64,000 nt of DNA from NCBI RefSeq assembly GCF_009848685.1, contig NZ_WXTX01000001.1:124001-188000 (forward strand), written 5' to 3'. Of this stretch, positions 11,674-20,617 are shown in pieces. How positions within the stretch are numbered: position 1 is the stretch's first letter; every line of letters begins with the position of its first letter. The notes below the pieces were generated by a model. The model did not search any database, had not been told where the DNA came from, and saw only the letters and a program-made list of their open reading frames with translations. Made by a program: the position numbers and the translations under genes. The stretch comes from Andreprevotia sp. IGB-42 (GTDB lineage: Bacteria; Pseudomonadota; Gammaproteobacteria; Burkholderiales; Chitinibacteraceae).

Positions 11674-11894
11674 CAGTGGGCGCAGCCCGAGACTGTTTTG
11701 CCTTTATCGATGCAAGTGTCGGTGCTCCGTCGCCCGCTTTCCGATCACGCAAGCGGCAGCAATGAAAACCACCAGACATCGGCCTATTTGATTGCCGGGC
11801 AAAGCGCTGATTGCCGGTAAACGGGAACTAAGCATTGCCAAGGTAATCAGGTTTAGGTCATCTTCAGTACAAATAAACAGGGAACCGCTATTCG

Positions 11895-13103
11895 ATGCAC
11901 CATGAAACGCCATTGCTGAACATGCTGGTGGGCGGCTTCAGCCTCGCCTTTTTGCTGGGCGCGCTTGCGCACCGTTTCAAACTGCCACCATTGGTGGGCT
12001 ATCTGTGTGCGGGGGTGCTGGTGGGGCCGTTTACGCCCGGCTTTGTCGCCGACCAGGGTTTGGCCAACGAGCTGGCCGAAATCGGCGTGATCCTGCTGAT
12101 GTTCGGTGTGGGCCTGCATTTCTCGCTCAAGGACCTGATGGCAGTGAAGTGGATTGCGCTGCCAGGCGCTGTGGTGCAGATCAGCATTGCCACCTTGCTG
12201 GGTATGGGGCTGGCATGGAGTTTTGGCTGGACACTGGGTGAGGGGCTGGTGTTCGGGCTGGCCTTGTCGGTTGCCAGTACGGTGGTCTTGCTCAAGGCAC
12301 TGGAAGACCGTGATCTGGTGGAAAGCCCGCAAGGCAAGATCGCGGTGGGCTGGCTGATCGTCGAAGACCTGGCGATGGTATTGGCGCTGGTGCTGCTGCC
12401 GGCGCTGTCGGGCAGCCTGGGCGGCAAGGCTGTGGCCAGCGCGGGAGATGCCAGCATTGCCATGATCTTGCTGATCACGCTGGCCAAGGTGGCCGGTTTT
12501 GTCGCCTTCATGCTGATCGTGGGCCGGCGCTTCATCCCGTGGATGCTGGAAAAAGTGGTGTGGTCCGGCAGCCGCGAGCTATTCCGGCTGGCAGTATTGG
12601 CCACCGCGCTGGGGGTGGCCTATGGCGCAGCGATCACTTTCGGCGTGTCGTTCGCACTGGGTGCATTCTTTGCCGGCATGGTGCTGGCTGAATCCGAATT
12701 CAGCCATCGCGCCGCGCAGGAATCCTTGCCGCTGCGCGATGCGTTCTCGGTGCTGTTCTTCGTGTCGGTGGGCATGCTGTTCGATCCACGCGTGCTGATC
12801 GCCGACCCATGGGCGGTGCTGGGCACCGTCGCCATCATCATCGTCGGCAAATCCATTGCCGCGCTGGGCATCGTGCTGGCGTTCCGCCACAAGCTCAACA
12901 CCGCGCTGACCATTTCAGCCAGCCTGGCGCAGATCGGTGAATTCTCGTTCATCCTGGCCGGGCTCGGCATGCAGCTTGATCTGCTGCCCGCCCGGGCGCA
13001 CGCACTGATCATTGCGGGCGCGATCATCTCCATCCTGCTCAACCCGCTGATTTTCAGCGTGCTTGATCGCTTCAAGGAGAAAGAGGCGTTGCCTGCGCCG
13101 TGA
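11895..13103 (+). CDS. Kef/YbaL-type cation:proton antiporter lacking the RCK domain
   Basis: Monovalent cation:proton antiporter of the CPA2 family in the inner membrane. It has 402 residues with about a dozen hydrophobic helices. Recognisable parts are LPPLVGYLCAGVLVGPFTPGFV, ELAEIGVILLMFGVGLHFS, GLALSVASTVVLLKALED and QIGEFSFILAGLG. It most resembles YbaL/RosB, but those are about 560 residues with a C-terminal TrkA-N (RCK) nucleotide-binding domain. This protein ends right after the last helix (SVLDRFKEKEALPAP). It overlaps the convergent ABM gene by 32 bases. Regulation by NAD(H) or nucleotide binding to an RCK domain is therefore not expected. Confidence 0.88.
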   Translation: MHHETPLLNMLVGGFSLAFLLGALAHRFKLPPLVGYLCAGVLVGPFTPGFVADQGLANELAEIGVILLMFGVGLHFSLKDLMAVKWIALPGAVVQISIATLLGMGLAWSFGWTLGEGLVFGLALSVASTVVLLKALEDRDLVESPQGKIAVGWLIVEDLAMVLALVLLPALSGSLGGKAVASAGDASIAMILLITLAKVAGFVAFMLIVGRRFIPWMLEKVVWSGSRELFRLAVLATALGVAYGAAITFGVSFALGAFFAGMVLAESEFSHRAAQESLPLRDAFSVLFFVSVGMLFDPRVLIADPWAVLGTVAIIIVGKSIAALGIVLAFRHKLNTALTISASLAQIGEFSFILAGLGMQLDLLPARAHALIIAGAIISILLNPLIFSVLDRFKEKEALPAP

Positions 13104-13425
13104 CATGCGGCAACAGCCCATCCCCATAGCTGCGCAAGACCTGCGAAATCACCACCCGGTAGCCTTTCAGCCATTGGCTATAACGGCGCTTGGCTTCCAG
13201 GTGGTTCGGGTCTTGCATCAGCGCCTGAAGGCCGGCTTCCGATTCCCAGTAATACACATTGCAGATGCGGCCGGTCTTGGGGTCTTCCCACGCTTCTTCG
13301 CCCAGGTAACCGCTGCTGCCGCGCGCAGCAGCGGCGATCAGCGCATCCAGCCGATGGAACTCGGCATCGAATTCACCGGCATCGAAAATGAACGTGGCCG
13401 AGAAGATGGGCGTTTCCACACTCAA
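13072..13425 (-). CDS. Antibiotic biosynthesis monooxygenase (ABM) family protein
   Basis: A 117-residue ferredoxin-like fold protein. The pattern of a long helix after FDAGEFDAEFHRLDALI, then GYLGEEAWEDPKTGRICNVYYWESEAGLQALMQDPNHLEAKRRYSQWLKGYRVVISQV, is that of ABM proteins reacting to or degrading small molecules. Substrate unknown. The start is TTG 13425, which overlaps the apbC stop, or GTG 13419. Either way it is coupled to apbC translation. Its 3' end overlaps the antiporter gene on the other strand. Confidence 0.75.
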   Translation of the reverse strand: MSVETPIFSATFIFDAGEFDAEFHRLDALIAAAARGSSGYLGEEAWEDPKTGRICNVYYWESEAGLQALMQDPNHLEAKRRYSQWLKGYRVVISQVLRSYGDGLLPHVTAQATPLSP

Positions 13426-14510
13426 TCTTTGTGGATGACGATCTTCGGAAACTTGTTGCTGAAGTCCTGGGCTTTTTCGGCCACCTTGACTGCCACCTTG
13501 CGCGCAATGGCCTTGTAAAGGTCGCTGATGCGCCCGTCCGGGTCTGCAACCACCGTGGGCTTGCCCTGATCGGCAGCAAGGCGGATGGACAAATCCAGCG
13601 GCAACTGCCCCAGCAGCTCGGTGCCGTATTCGGCACCCATTTTCTCACCGCCACCGCTGCCGAAAATCGGCTCTGCGTGGCCGCAATTGCTGCAGATGTG
13701 CACGCTCATGTTCTCGACGATGCCGAGAATGGGCACGCCCACCTTCTCGAACATTTTCAGGCCCTTGCGCGCATCCAGCAGTGCGATATCCTGTGGCGTG
13801 GTCACGATCACCGCCCCCGTCACCGGTACTTTCTGGCTGAGCGTGAGCTGGATATCGCCGGTGCCCGGCGGCAGGTCGATCACCAGGTAATCGACGTTGT
13901 CCCACAGCGTATCGTTCAGCAGCTGCTGTAACGCCTGCGTGACCATGGGGCCACGCCATACCATCGGTTGTTCCGGGTCGATCAGGAAGCCGATCGACAT
14001 AGTCTGCACGCCGTAGTTGACGATGGGCTCGATATGCTTGTTATCGGGCGAAACCGGGCGCTGGTCGGCAACACCCATCATCAGCGGCTGGCTGGGGCCG
14101 TAGATATCCGCATCCAGCAAACCGACGCGTGCGCCCTCTGCTGCCAATGCCAATGCCAGATTAACCGCGGTGGTGGATTTGCCCACCCCGCCCTTGCCCG
14201 ATGCCACGGCAATGATGTTCTTCACACCCTTGATCAGCGGCACGCCGCGCTGTACCGCATGTGAAACCACCTGGCAGCTGACCTCGACCGCCACCGATTG
14301 CACGCCGGGCACGGCCTGCAACGCGGCTTCCACCTGCGCGGCAATCACGCCGAACTGGCTTTGCGCCGGATAGCCCAGCGACACTTCCAGCGAGACCCGC
14401 CCGCCATCCACCCTGAGATTGCGGAATGCCTTGGCGGCCGCATAGGGCTTGCCGGTATTGGCATCGACGAGCGCATCAAGCGCGGACTGGATTGCGACGG
14501 AATCGGACAT
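13422..14510 (-). CDS. apbC: Iron-sulfur cluster carrier protein ApbC/Mrp
   Basis: P-loop ATPase that binds and transfers Fe-S clusters to apo-proteins in the cytoplasm. It has 362 residues. The N-terminal MIP18/DUF59 domain spans about 1-90. The deviant Walker A is GKGGVGKS (105-112), followed by LLDADIYGPSQPLMMG and VIDLPPGTGD. The cluster-binding Cys pair is in CSNCGHAEPIFG. ATG 14510 begins MSDSVAIQSALDAL. The ABM gene overlaps its stop codon. Confidence 0.95.
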   Translation of the reverse strand: MSDSVAIQSALDALVDANTGKPYAAAKAFRNLRVDGGRVSLEVSLGYPAQSQFGVIAAQVEAALQAVPGVQSVAVEVSCQVVSHAVQRGVPLIKGVKNIIAVASGKGGVGKSTTAVNLALALAAEGARVGLLDADIYGPSQPLMMGVADQRPVSPDNKHIEPIVNYGVQTMSIGFLIDPEQPMVWRGPMVTQALQQLLNDTLWDNVDYLVIDLPPGTGDIQLTLSQKVPVTGAVIVTTPQDIALLDARKGLKMFEKVGVPILGIVENMSVHICSNCGHAEPIFGSGGGEKMGAEYGTELLGQLPLDLSIRLAADQGKPTVVADPDGRISDLYKAIARKVAVKVAEKAQDFSNKFPKIVIHKD

Positions 14511-14715
14511 GGCAAGCTACCTGCGGACGGCAAAGAACGGATTGTCGCAGATCGCCAATACCGCAGTACATGGCTGATGACTGCAAAGCAGGCATCAGCG
14601 CCAATTTTACCGTGTTCGTGCCAAGGCAGGCGGGGCTTGATCTGCCACTGCAGATGCCCGTGCGCCCATCACCCCCGCTGGCCGCCATACCTGATCAACC
14701 ACCCCCCTCACGCAA

Positions 14716-16914
14716 TCAGAACGGATTGCCGAGCGCGAAGTAGAAACGGCTCTTCTTGTTGTCGCCATAGGCCATGGTCAGGAACAGCGGGCCGATATAT
14801 GAATCCATACCCCAGAATGCGGTCGTGGAATAATGCCAGCCACCGTTGCTGATGCCTTGCTGGTTATAAATCTGCCCTGCTTCCAGCGCAAAGCCCACGT
14901 TCCCCAAGCGCTGCCCGAACGGTGCAAACGGCGTGTAGATCGAGGCACGGCCGTAAAGCTGTGAATCGCCAATCAACTCCTGCACGTGATAGCTGGACAG
15001 GTTGAGTAACCCCCCCAGCCAGTCGAGATCGGTGATGGACGAATCACCGGATTCAAAATGGCCTTTCACCGTGATGTGGCCGGCAAAATCACCAAACTTC
15101 GCAGCCTGAGTGGCCCTGAACCCGACCGTATCGACTCTCTCGGCGAAATCCCCGCCGGAACCGATCGAATGGTAGGCGTACACCCTGGCCAGCTGACCGC
15201 TGGTGGGGAAATTGGGCTGATCAAGCTGATCATAGCCGGCACTGAATCTCAGGCCGTAATCGTATTGCGTCTGGTTCGGTACCGGAATGGTACCTATGCT
15301 CTGGTTGAGCTTGGCCCGCTGGTACAGCAAGCCCAGCCTGACTTCGCCAAAACGCGTCCAGCTGGAACCGAAATCGATGCCGACCTTGTCTTGCTCATAC
15401 TGATATTCGGCAACCTGATTATCATCCAGCCAGAATGCGATGGGCCGTTGCCGCCAAGCGACATAGGGCGATACGAAGATTGCGCTGTCGACCCTCAGCG
15501 GCTGGTAGAGCTCGGTCCCCACCAGCTTGTCATTGCCCACACGCACCGCCGCCTGCCAATCGCCACCCAGCGAATTGAGCCAGGAGCGGCGATAGCGCGC
15601 GGTGAGGTTGTACGGATTGTTGCGGTCAAAATCGGTCCCCAGCGACACGCCAAAACTCAGGTAATTGGGCCCCCAGTCTTTTTCGATCGGCACCAGCTTG
15701 AGTATCTGTCCCTTGCCGTTGTCGGTGAGGTCGTAATTGAGGCGGGAGAAATCGCCGCTGGCATACAGCTGCCCCAGCTCCGTGGCCAATTTTTCGTTAT
15801 CCAGCAAAGTGCCCTGCTCGATATCCAGCGACTTGCGTACCACCTCAGGGTTGACCCGCACCATGGAACCCATTTCGATCCGGTCTATCGGCTTGGGGGC
15901 CAGACGCTTGTCCTGGCGCGCGATCAGCCACGCGCGATATTGCTCGGGTGCCACCGCGTAACGCTGGATCACATCGAGCTTGGCGCGCGCCGCCGCTTCA
16001 CCGGCGGCAAGCAGCTCCTTGGTCTTGTTGAAGTCCATGGAACCGAGCGTGCCGAAATCGGGCATGATCAGCAAATCGCTTGGCGTCAATGTCTTGATCT
16101 GCTGCTCGACGTTCTGTGCAATCAGCAGGCGCGTCAGTTGATCGGCCACATCCAGCATGCTGCCGATCTGCTTGCTCTTCAGTGGGGGGGCGCCAACGTC
16201 CACGGCGATCACCACGTCGGGATGGCAGGTTTGCCGGGCAATATCGATGGGCAGGTTGCGCGAGATACCGCCGTCCACCAGCGTCTGTCCATTCAGCAGC
16301 ACCGATGGAAACACGCCTGGCACCGCCATGCTGGCACGCATGGCGGTAACGATATCGCCATTCTTCAGTACCACCATCTGGCCAGTTTCAATGTCTGAAG
16401 CAATGGCGCGATACGGAATGGAAAGATGATCGAAATCCGGCACCGTGCCGGCCAGCGTCATTTCCCGCAGGAAACCCTCGATACGCTGGGTGCTGATCAC
16501 CGCCTTGGGCAAGCCCAGCTTGCCATCGTCGCTGATGCCGATGGCAAACGGCACCACTTGCGGGCGATCATCTTCCTTGTCGCGGAACAGGATTTCGGTG
16601 CGCGGCGGCTGAGTGCTGATCAGCGTATCCCAGTCGGCTTTCAGGATGCGCGCTTCCAGCTCTTCCGGCGTGCGCCCCACCGCATAGCCCCCGGCCACCA
16701 GGGACCCCATGCTGGTGCCAACGATGCAGGCGATAGGCACGTGCGCCTCTTCCAGCACCTTGAGCACACCGACATGCGCCAGCCCACGCGCGCCGCCGCC
16801 GCCCAACACCAGCGCTACCCTTGGCGGCGTGGCGGCCTGAACCGCCGGCAAGAATGACACCATTACCGCGACAAGCACGCTCATCATTACGGCAGTTTTT
16901 ACTGCAAATCTCAT
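14716..16914 (-). CDS. Patatin-like phospholipase with POTRA and outer-membrane barrel (type Vd autotransporter)
   Basis: A 732-residue protein. Signal peptide about 1-27 (VAVMVSFLPAVQA). The patatin lipase domain spans about 30-310: oxyanion loop GGGGARGLAHVG, nucleophile GTSMG (Ser68), and the catalytic Asp in VDGGISRN. A POTRA-like segment (about 345-410, IDRIEMGSMVRVNPEVV) follows, then a bacterial surface antigen/D15 beta-barrel ending in the C-terminal Phe of FYFALGNPF, typical for BAM-inserted proteins. The order matches PlpD of Pseudomonas and related type Vd autotransporters, which expose or release phospholipase A. It diverges from the glycerophosphodiesterase gene on the other strand. 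Confidence 0.92.
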   Translation of the reverse strand: MRFAVKTAVMMSVLVAVMVSFLPAVQAATPPRVALVLGGGGARGLAHVGVLKVLEEAHVPIACIVGTSMGSLVAGGYAVGRTPEELEARILKADWDTLISTQPPRTEILFRDKEDDRPQVVPFAIGISDDGKLGLPKAVISTQRIEGFLREMTLAGTVPDFDHLSIPYRAIASDIETGQMVVLKNGDIVTAMRASMAVPGVFPSVLLNGQTLVDGGISRNLPIDIARQTCHPDVVIAVDVGAPPLKSKQIGSMLDVADQLTRLLIAQNVEQQIKTLTPSDLLIMPDFGTLGSMDFNKTKELLAAGEAAARAKLDVIQRYAVAPEQYRAWLIARQDKRLAPKPIDRIEMGSMVRVNPEVVRKSLDIEQGTLLDNEKLATELGQLYASGDFSRLNYDLTDNGKGQILKLVPIEKDWGPNYLSFGVSLGTDFDRNNPYNLTARYRRSWLNSLGGDWQAAVRVGNDKLVGTELYQPLRVDSAIFVSPYVAWRQRPIAFWLDDNQVAEYQYEQDKVGIDFGSSWTRFGEVRLGLLYQRAKLNQSIGTIPVPNQTQYDYGLRFSAGYDQLDQPNFPTSGQLARVYAYHSIGSGGDFAERVDTVGFRATQAAKFGDFAGHITVKGHFESGDSSITDLDWLGGLLNLSSYHVQELIGDSQLYGRASIYTPFAPFGQRLGNVGFALEAGQIYNQQGISNGGWHYSTTAFWGMDSYIGPLFLTMAYGDNKKSRFYFALGNPF

Positions 16915-16960
16915 CGGGGGCGGCCTACACTTTCGGTATCTATGTTGTGTAGTTTAAACC

Positions 16961-17635
16961 ATGCATCTGATTGCTCACCGTGGTCTTGCCCGCAGCGTGC
17001 CGGAAAATACGCTGGCGTCGTTCGCCGCTGCATTGTCAGCCGGCTTTGACGGCATCGAAACCGACCTGCGCCTGACCGCGGATGACGAAATCGTGCTGTT
17101 CCATGACCGCGTTTCACCGCTGGGGCAACCGGTAGCATCACTGACCCGCAAGGCGCTATCGCAAGCGGCGGGTTATCTGGTTCCCACGCTTGCGGAGGCA
17201 TTCGATGCCTTTCCCGAAGCATTCTGGAACCTGGAAATCAAATCCCCCGCCGCCGCACCCGGCGCTTTTGCGCTGGTCAACAGCCGCCAGATGCAGCAGC
17301 GGGTGCTGATTACCTCGTTCCGGCATGAAGTAGTGGTATTTGCGGCGGAACATCTGGACGCCGAATGCGGCTTCCTGCTGCATATGCGCCCGCCCGCACT
17401 CAATACCGTGCTTTACCCGGCGTTGCCGTTGCCCAGGCTGCGCACGCTGGTGTGGCATTACGAAATGCTCGACCAGCATTTGCTGGCCCAGGCCAATGCG
17501 CTGGGTTTCCGCAACTATGTGTATGGGGCAATCACCGAGTACGAGCACCTGCTATGCCGAGAATTCGGTTTGCACGGCATCATTACCGACTACCCGCAAT
17601 TTGTCGGTCTGCGCAGCGATCCCTTGCTGCAATAG
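16961..17635 (+). CDS. ugpQ: Glycerophosphodiester phosphodiesterase
   Basis: Hydrolyses glycerophosphodiesters to glycerol-3-phosphate and an alcohol. It has 224 residues with no signal peptide, so it is cytoplasmic. The GDPD motif is complete: LIAHRGLARSVPENTLASF, GIETDLRLTADDEIVLFHDR (Glu, Asp and His ligands) and NLEIKSP. Its partner across the short divergent promoter (16915-16960) is a secreted patatin phospholipase, whose deacylated lipid products are just what this enzyme cleaves; a functional link is inference. Confidence 0.9.
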   Translation: MHLIAHRGLARSVPENTLASFAAALSAGFDGIETDLRLTADDEIVLFHDRVSPLGQPVASLTRKALSQAAGYLVPTLAEAFDAFPEAFWNLEIKSPAAAPGAFALVNSRQMQQRVLITSFRHEVVVFAAEHLDAECGFLLHMRPPALNTVLYPALPLPRLRTLVWHYEMLDQHLLAQANALGFRNYVYGAITEYEHLLCREFGLHGIITDYPQFVGLRSDPLLQ

Positions 17636-17690
17636 CCATCTTCCCGCCGTCTGCTCGCCCCTCAGCTAACTTTCAGCAGGCCAGCCAGTT

Positions 17691-18578
17691 CTAACCTGCC
17701 GGCTGGATTCCCCAGCGCAATGCCACACTGCGCACACCATCGATCTCCACCACATCCGATGCCACGCTGGCACCGCGTTGCTGCCATTCGCCTGCATCGG
17801 CGTACGGCGCCAGCATGCGCAGGCTCAGCCATCCTGCCTGTGCGGCCTGTTGCTGCAGTAGCAGTAACAGCGCGCCCGGCAAAGATAGGCCGGGCAAGGC
17901 CATCAGTTCGGCATTGCCGCCCGTTAGCAGGCGGCCAGCGGCCAGCAATTGCCCCTCGGTACCCCAGCAGCCATGCCAGCCATGGGCGGCTGCCGCAACC
18001 GGGCTGAGCGGCGCCGCAGCAGTCAATGCCTTCAGGCCGGCCGATGCCGGGTTGAAGCGCCGTGGCAATGGGTAGATCACAGTCTCACCAGCGGGCGCCA
18101 CGATCTCGACAGCAATACCGCACGCCACCAGATCGAACAGCGCCACCACATCCGCGTTGCGCATGCGGATGCAGCCATGTGATGCAGGCTTACCCATCGG
18201 TTCGGTATCCGGCGTGCCATGGATGTAGATATAACGCCGCATCGAATCCACCTGGCCGCTCCGGTTGAAACCGGGCTGCTCACCGCACAACCACAGAATG
18301 CGACTGAGTATCCAGTCGCGCTGCGGATGCGCTGCGGCCAGTTCCGGGCTCCAGACTTCGCCGGTTGGCCGCCGGCCGCGAAAAACGGCGCCGGATGGCG
18401 CACCAGCACCGATCTTCGCGCGGATGCGGTGCCGGCCACGCGGCGTGCGGTAGCTGCCCGTCAGCTCGCCCGTGCCATTCCGAGCACTGGAAATGACAAA
18501 GCGGTGCAGCATTTCATCGCTGCCCGAATACAGCGTCAGCGTCTGCTGTGCGAGGTCGATACGGATATGTTCTGGCAT
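17691..18578 (-). CDS. L,D-transpeptidase (YkuD) fused to a GNAT-like domain
   Basis: 295 residues from ATG 18578 (MPEHIRIDLAQQ); the frame is open 12 codons further. Residues about 1-155 are a YkuD domain with active-site HGTPDTEPMGKPASHGCIRM (His120, His134, Cys136), which cross-links peptidoglycan or attaches proteins to it. No signal peptide is visible, which is odd for a periplasmic enzyme. Residues about 185-295 resemble a GNAT acetyltransferase: QLLAAGRLLTGG, ELMALPG, LLLLLQQQAAQAGWLSLRM, then a final strand-like VRSVALRW. The CoA-binding R/Q-x-x-G-x-G/A motif is replaced by LSLPGA, so this half may be inactive. A terminator for the convergent-side chitinase gene lies upstream. Confidence 0.8.
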   Translation of the reverse strand: MPEHIRIDLAQQTLTLYSGSDEMLHRFVISSARNGTGELTGSYRTPRGRHRIRAKIGAGAPSGAVFRGRRPTGEVWSPELAAAHPQRDWILSRILWLCGEQPGFNRSGQVDSMRRYIYIHGTPDTEPMGKPASHGCIRMRNADVVALFDLVACGIAVEIVAPAGETVIYPLPRRFNPASAGLKALTAAAPLSPVAAAAHGWHGCWGTEGQLLAAGRLLTGGNAELMALPGLSLPGALLLLLQQQAAQAGWLSLRMLAPYADAGEWQQRGASVASDVVEIDGVRSVALRWGIQPAG

Positions 18579-18666
18579 GGCGCCATGTTGCCAGCAGGCA
18601 GGCATTGCCGCCAAGCCACGAAAGCACGCCCTTGCAACGCAAACGCCTTACCACCGCGCCCAAAAT

Positions 18667-18693
18667 GCAAAACGGGGCGACCAGCGCCCCGTT
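18667..18693 (-). terminator. Terminator after GH18 chitinase
   Basis: Stem AACGGGGCG with its complement around a five-base loop and a short T-rich tail on the minus strand, 22 bases after the chitinase stop. Confidence 0.8.
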
Positions 18694-18715
18694 TCATCTC
18701 ACCCGATTGCGGTGA

Positions 18716-20488
18716 TCACTGCTTGATCAGATTGTCATAAATGGTCGAGACCAGTTCGCCATCGCGGTCACCGCTCAGCTCCCAGGCCATCATGCCACCG
18801 AGTTTCTGCTTCTTGATGAAGTCGATCTTTTCCTTCAGGTATTGCGGATCGTCGTAAGTCCAGACTTCATTGCCGTTGAGCTTCCACATGGCACGAGTTT
18901 TCTCGTCGCGGAATACCTTGCCCGGCATCGCTTTCACCTGGTAGTACCCGGCAGTACCTTCTTCCAGCGTGCCCTTGGCCTTGGATTTGACGGTCTGGTA
19001 CATGCCGCCGTTATCGGTATTGCTGACCACCCAGCCATAGCCGTAGAACGGTACACCGACCACGATCTTCTGCGGCGGCACGCCCCCTTCCATATAGTCC
19101 TTCACCGACATGCTCACGCCCGCAGCATCCTTGGCACCGGCATGCAGCGTGGACAACGGCGCGGTCACGCTTGACCATGGGCCGGCAAAGTCATACGTCA
19201 TCAGGTTGATCCAGTTCAGCGATTTCTGGATCTTGGCCAGTTCGAAATGTGACGACACGCTGGAAGGTGCGCCAGCTGCGATGGTCAGCAGGTAGCCTGG
19301 CTTCACCGCGTCCAGTTGCTTGCGGAACTCGGCCAGCAGCGCAGTGAAGTTCTGCGTATCTTCATCGCGGACGATATTGCCCGGCGCACCGGCACTACCC
19401 GGGTGTTCCCAGTCGATATCGAAGCCGTCGAATACGCCTGCGGCATTGATCATCTTGCCATCGCGGCCCGGTACATTGCCCTTGATGTAGGCATCGACGC
19501 AGGATTTGACGAACGCCACCCGGTTGGCCGGCAAAGCCGCATCGGAGAAATACTTGGACCAGGTCCAGCCGCCCAGGCTGATCACGACCTTGAGGTTGGG
19601 GTTCTTGGCTTTCAGTTGCTTGAGCTGGTTCCAGTGACCGAACAGCCCGTTGTCGCCCTTGTCTTCCTTGCCATCGAGCGTGTGCTCTTTGGGGATCGGA
19701 TCCCAGTAATCGTCAGCGGCTGCGCCCTCGCCGGCCTTGTCCACGCCGACAACGCACTTGTTGTCCTTGACGTTGCCGAACGCGTATTCGATCACGGTCA
19801 GCTTTTTGGCCGAACCACTGGTTTCAATGTCCTTCACCCAGTAGCCGCCACCAGGCTGGCCCTTGCCCCACGCGGTGAAATAAGTCACCAGTTGCGGGCC
19901 CTTGGGGCCTGGCGCATCGCCAGCGGCGATGGTGGCAACGGCCGGCGCTGCAGCGGCAGCCGGTGCACCTGCGTCACCCTTGGCAATCAGCTTGATGTTG
20001 TCGATATAGACATCACCACCTGCACCGCTCGATTGCACCCATTGCTCCAGCGCCAGGTGGAAATCAAAGCGGCCCTTGAAATCGATATCGTAGGATTCCC
20101 ACTTCTTGGTGTCCTTGATGCGCTCCGGGAAACCGTTGGCAGTACCGGCCAACCAGTAATCGCGCCCCGGGAATGCCGAGGTGATGCCCACCACGCCGCC
20201 ACAGTTGCCACCGCAAGTGCCCAGATAATCGAAGGTCAGCTTGTACTTGCCTTCCGGATACAGCTGCTTGGTGAACAGGTCACCGCCGAAAACCGGCTTG
20301 TCGAAACGCAGGACCTTGTTGCCCGGGCGCAACGGGTCTTCAACGATGGTTGCATGGTAAGGCACCGAGCCATCGCCATTCTGGCCTACCCACAGGTCCA
20401 GATTGCCCTCGAATTTTTCTTCCAGCACCACGCTGTCTGCCTGCGCAAAAGCCGCAGCGAGCAGTAGCGGCAACATCAATCGCTTCAT
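18716..20488 (-). CDS. Secreted chitinase, glycoside hydrolase family 18
   Basis: Hydrolyses chitin outside the cell. The start is set at ATG 20488 (MKRLMLPLLLAAAFAQA), which gives a clean signal peptide (cleavage after about residue 17) and a ribosome site. This makes 590 residues. Residues about 18-170 form a beta-sandwich, probably a carbohydrate-binding module (FDYLGTCGGNCGGVVGIT, SGAGGDVYIDNIKLI). An Ala/Pro-rich linker (172-197) and a TIM barrel (about 198-590) follow. The catalytic DGFDIDWE is at 354-361 with Glu361 as proton donor; SLGGW (304-308) and the closing MAWELSGD are also typical. It has its own terminator. It is one of two chitinases in the window, of an unrelated family to the GH19 enzyme at 56.3 kb. 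Confidence 0.95.
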   Translation of the reverse strand: MKRLMLPLLLAAAFAQADSVVLEEKFEGNLDLWVGQNGDGSVPYHATIVEDPLRPGNKVLRFDKPVFGGDLFTKQLYPEGKYKLTFDYLGTCGGNCGGVVGITSAFPGRDYWLAGTANGFPERIKDTKKWESYDIDFKGRFDFHLALEQWVQSSGAGGDVYIDNIKLIAKGDAGAPAAAAAPAVATIAAGDAPGPKGPQLVTYFTAWGKGQPGGGYWVKDIETSGSAKKLTVIEYAFGNVKDNKCVVGVDKAGEGAAADDYWDPIPKEHTLDGKEDKGDNGLFGHWNQLKQLKAKNPNLKVVISLGGWTWSKYFSDAALPANRVAFVKSCVDAYIKGNVPGRDGKMINAAGVFDGFDIDWEHPGSAGAPGNIVRDEDTQNFTALLAEFRKQLDAVKPGYLLTIAAGAPSSVSSHFELAKIQKSLNWINLMTYDFAGPWSSVTAPLSTLHAGAKDAAGVSMSVKDYMEGGVPPQKIVVGVPFYGYGWVVSNTDNGGMYQTVKSKAKGTLEEGTAGYYQVKAMPGKVFRDEKTRAMWKLNGNEVWTYDDPQYLKEKIDFIKKQKLGGMMAWELSGDRDGELVSTIYDNLIKQ

Positions 20489-20617
20489 CCTGCATTCTCC
20501 AGTATTTTTTCTTGGGTGCCCCACACCAGCGTTGGCATGTAGCGGCGACCAGTGTACTACCGGATGACCGGTGCCCGGCAAGCCCGATGGCATACTTTGG
20601 CGCAAAGCAAGCGCCTC

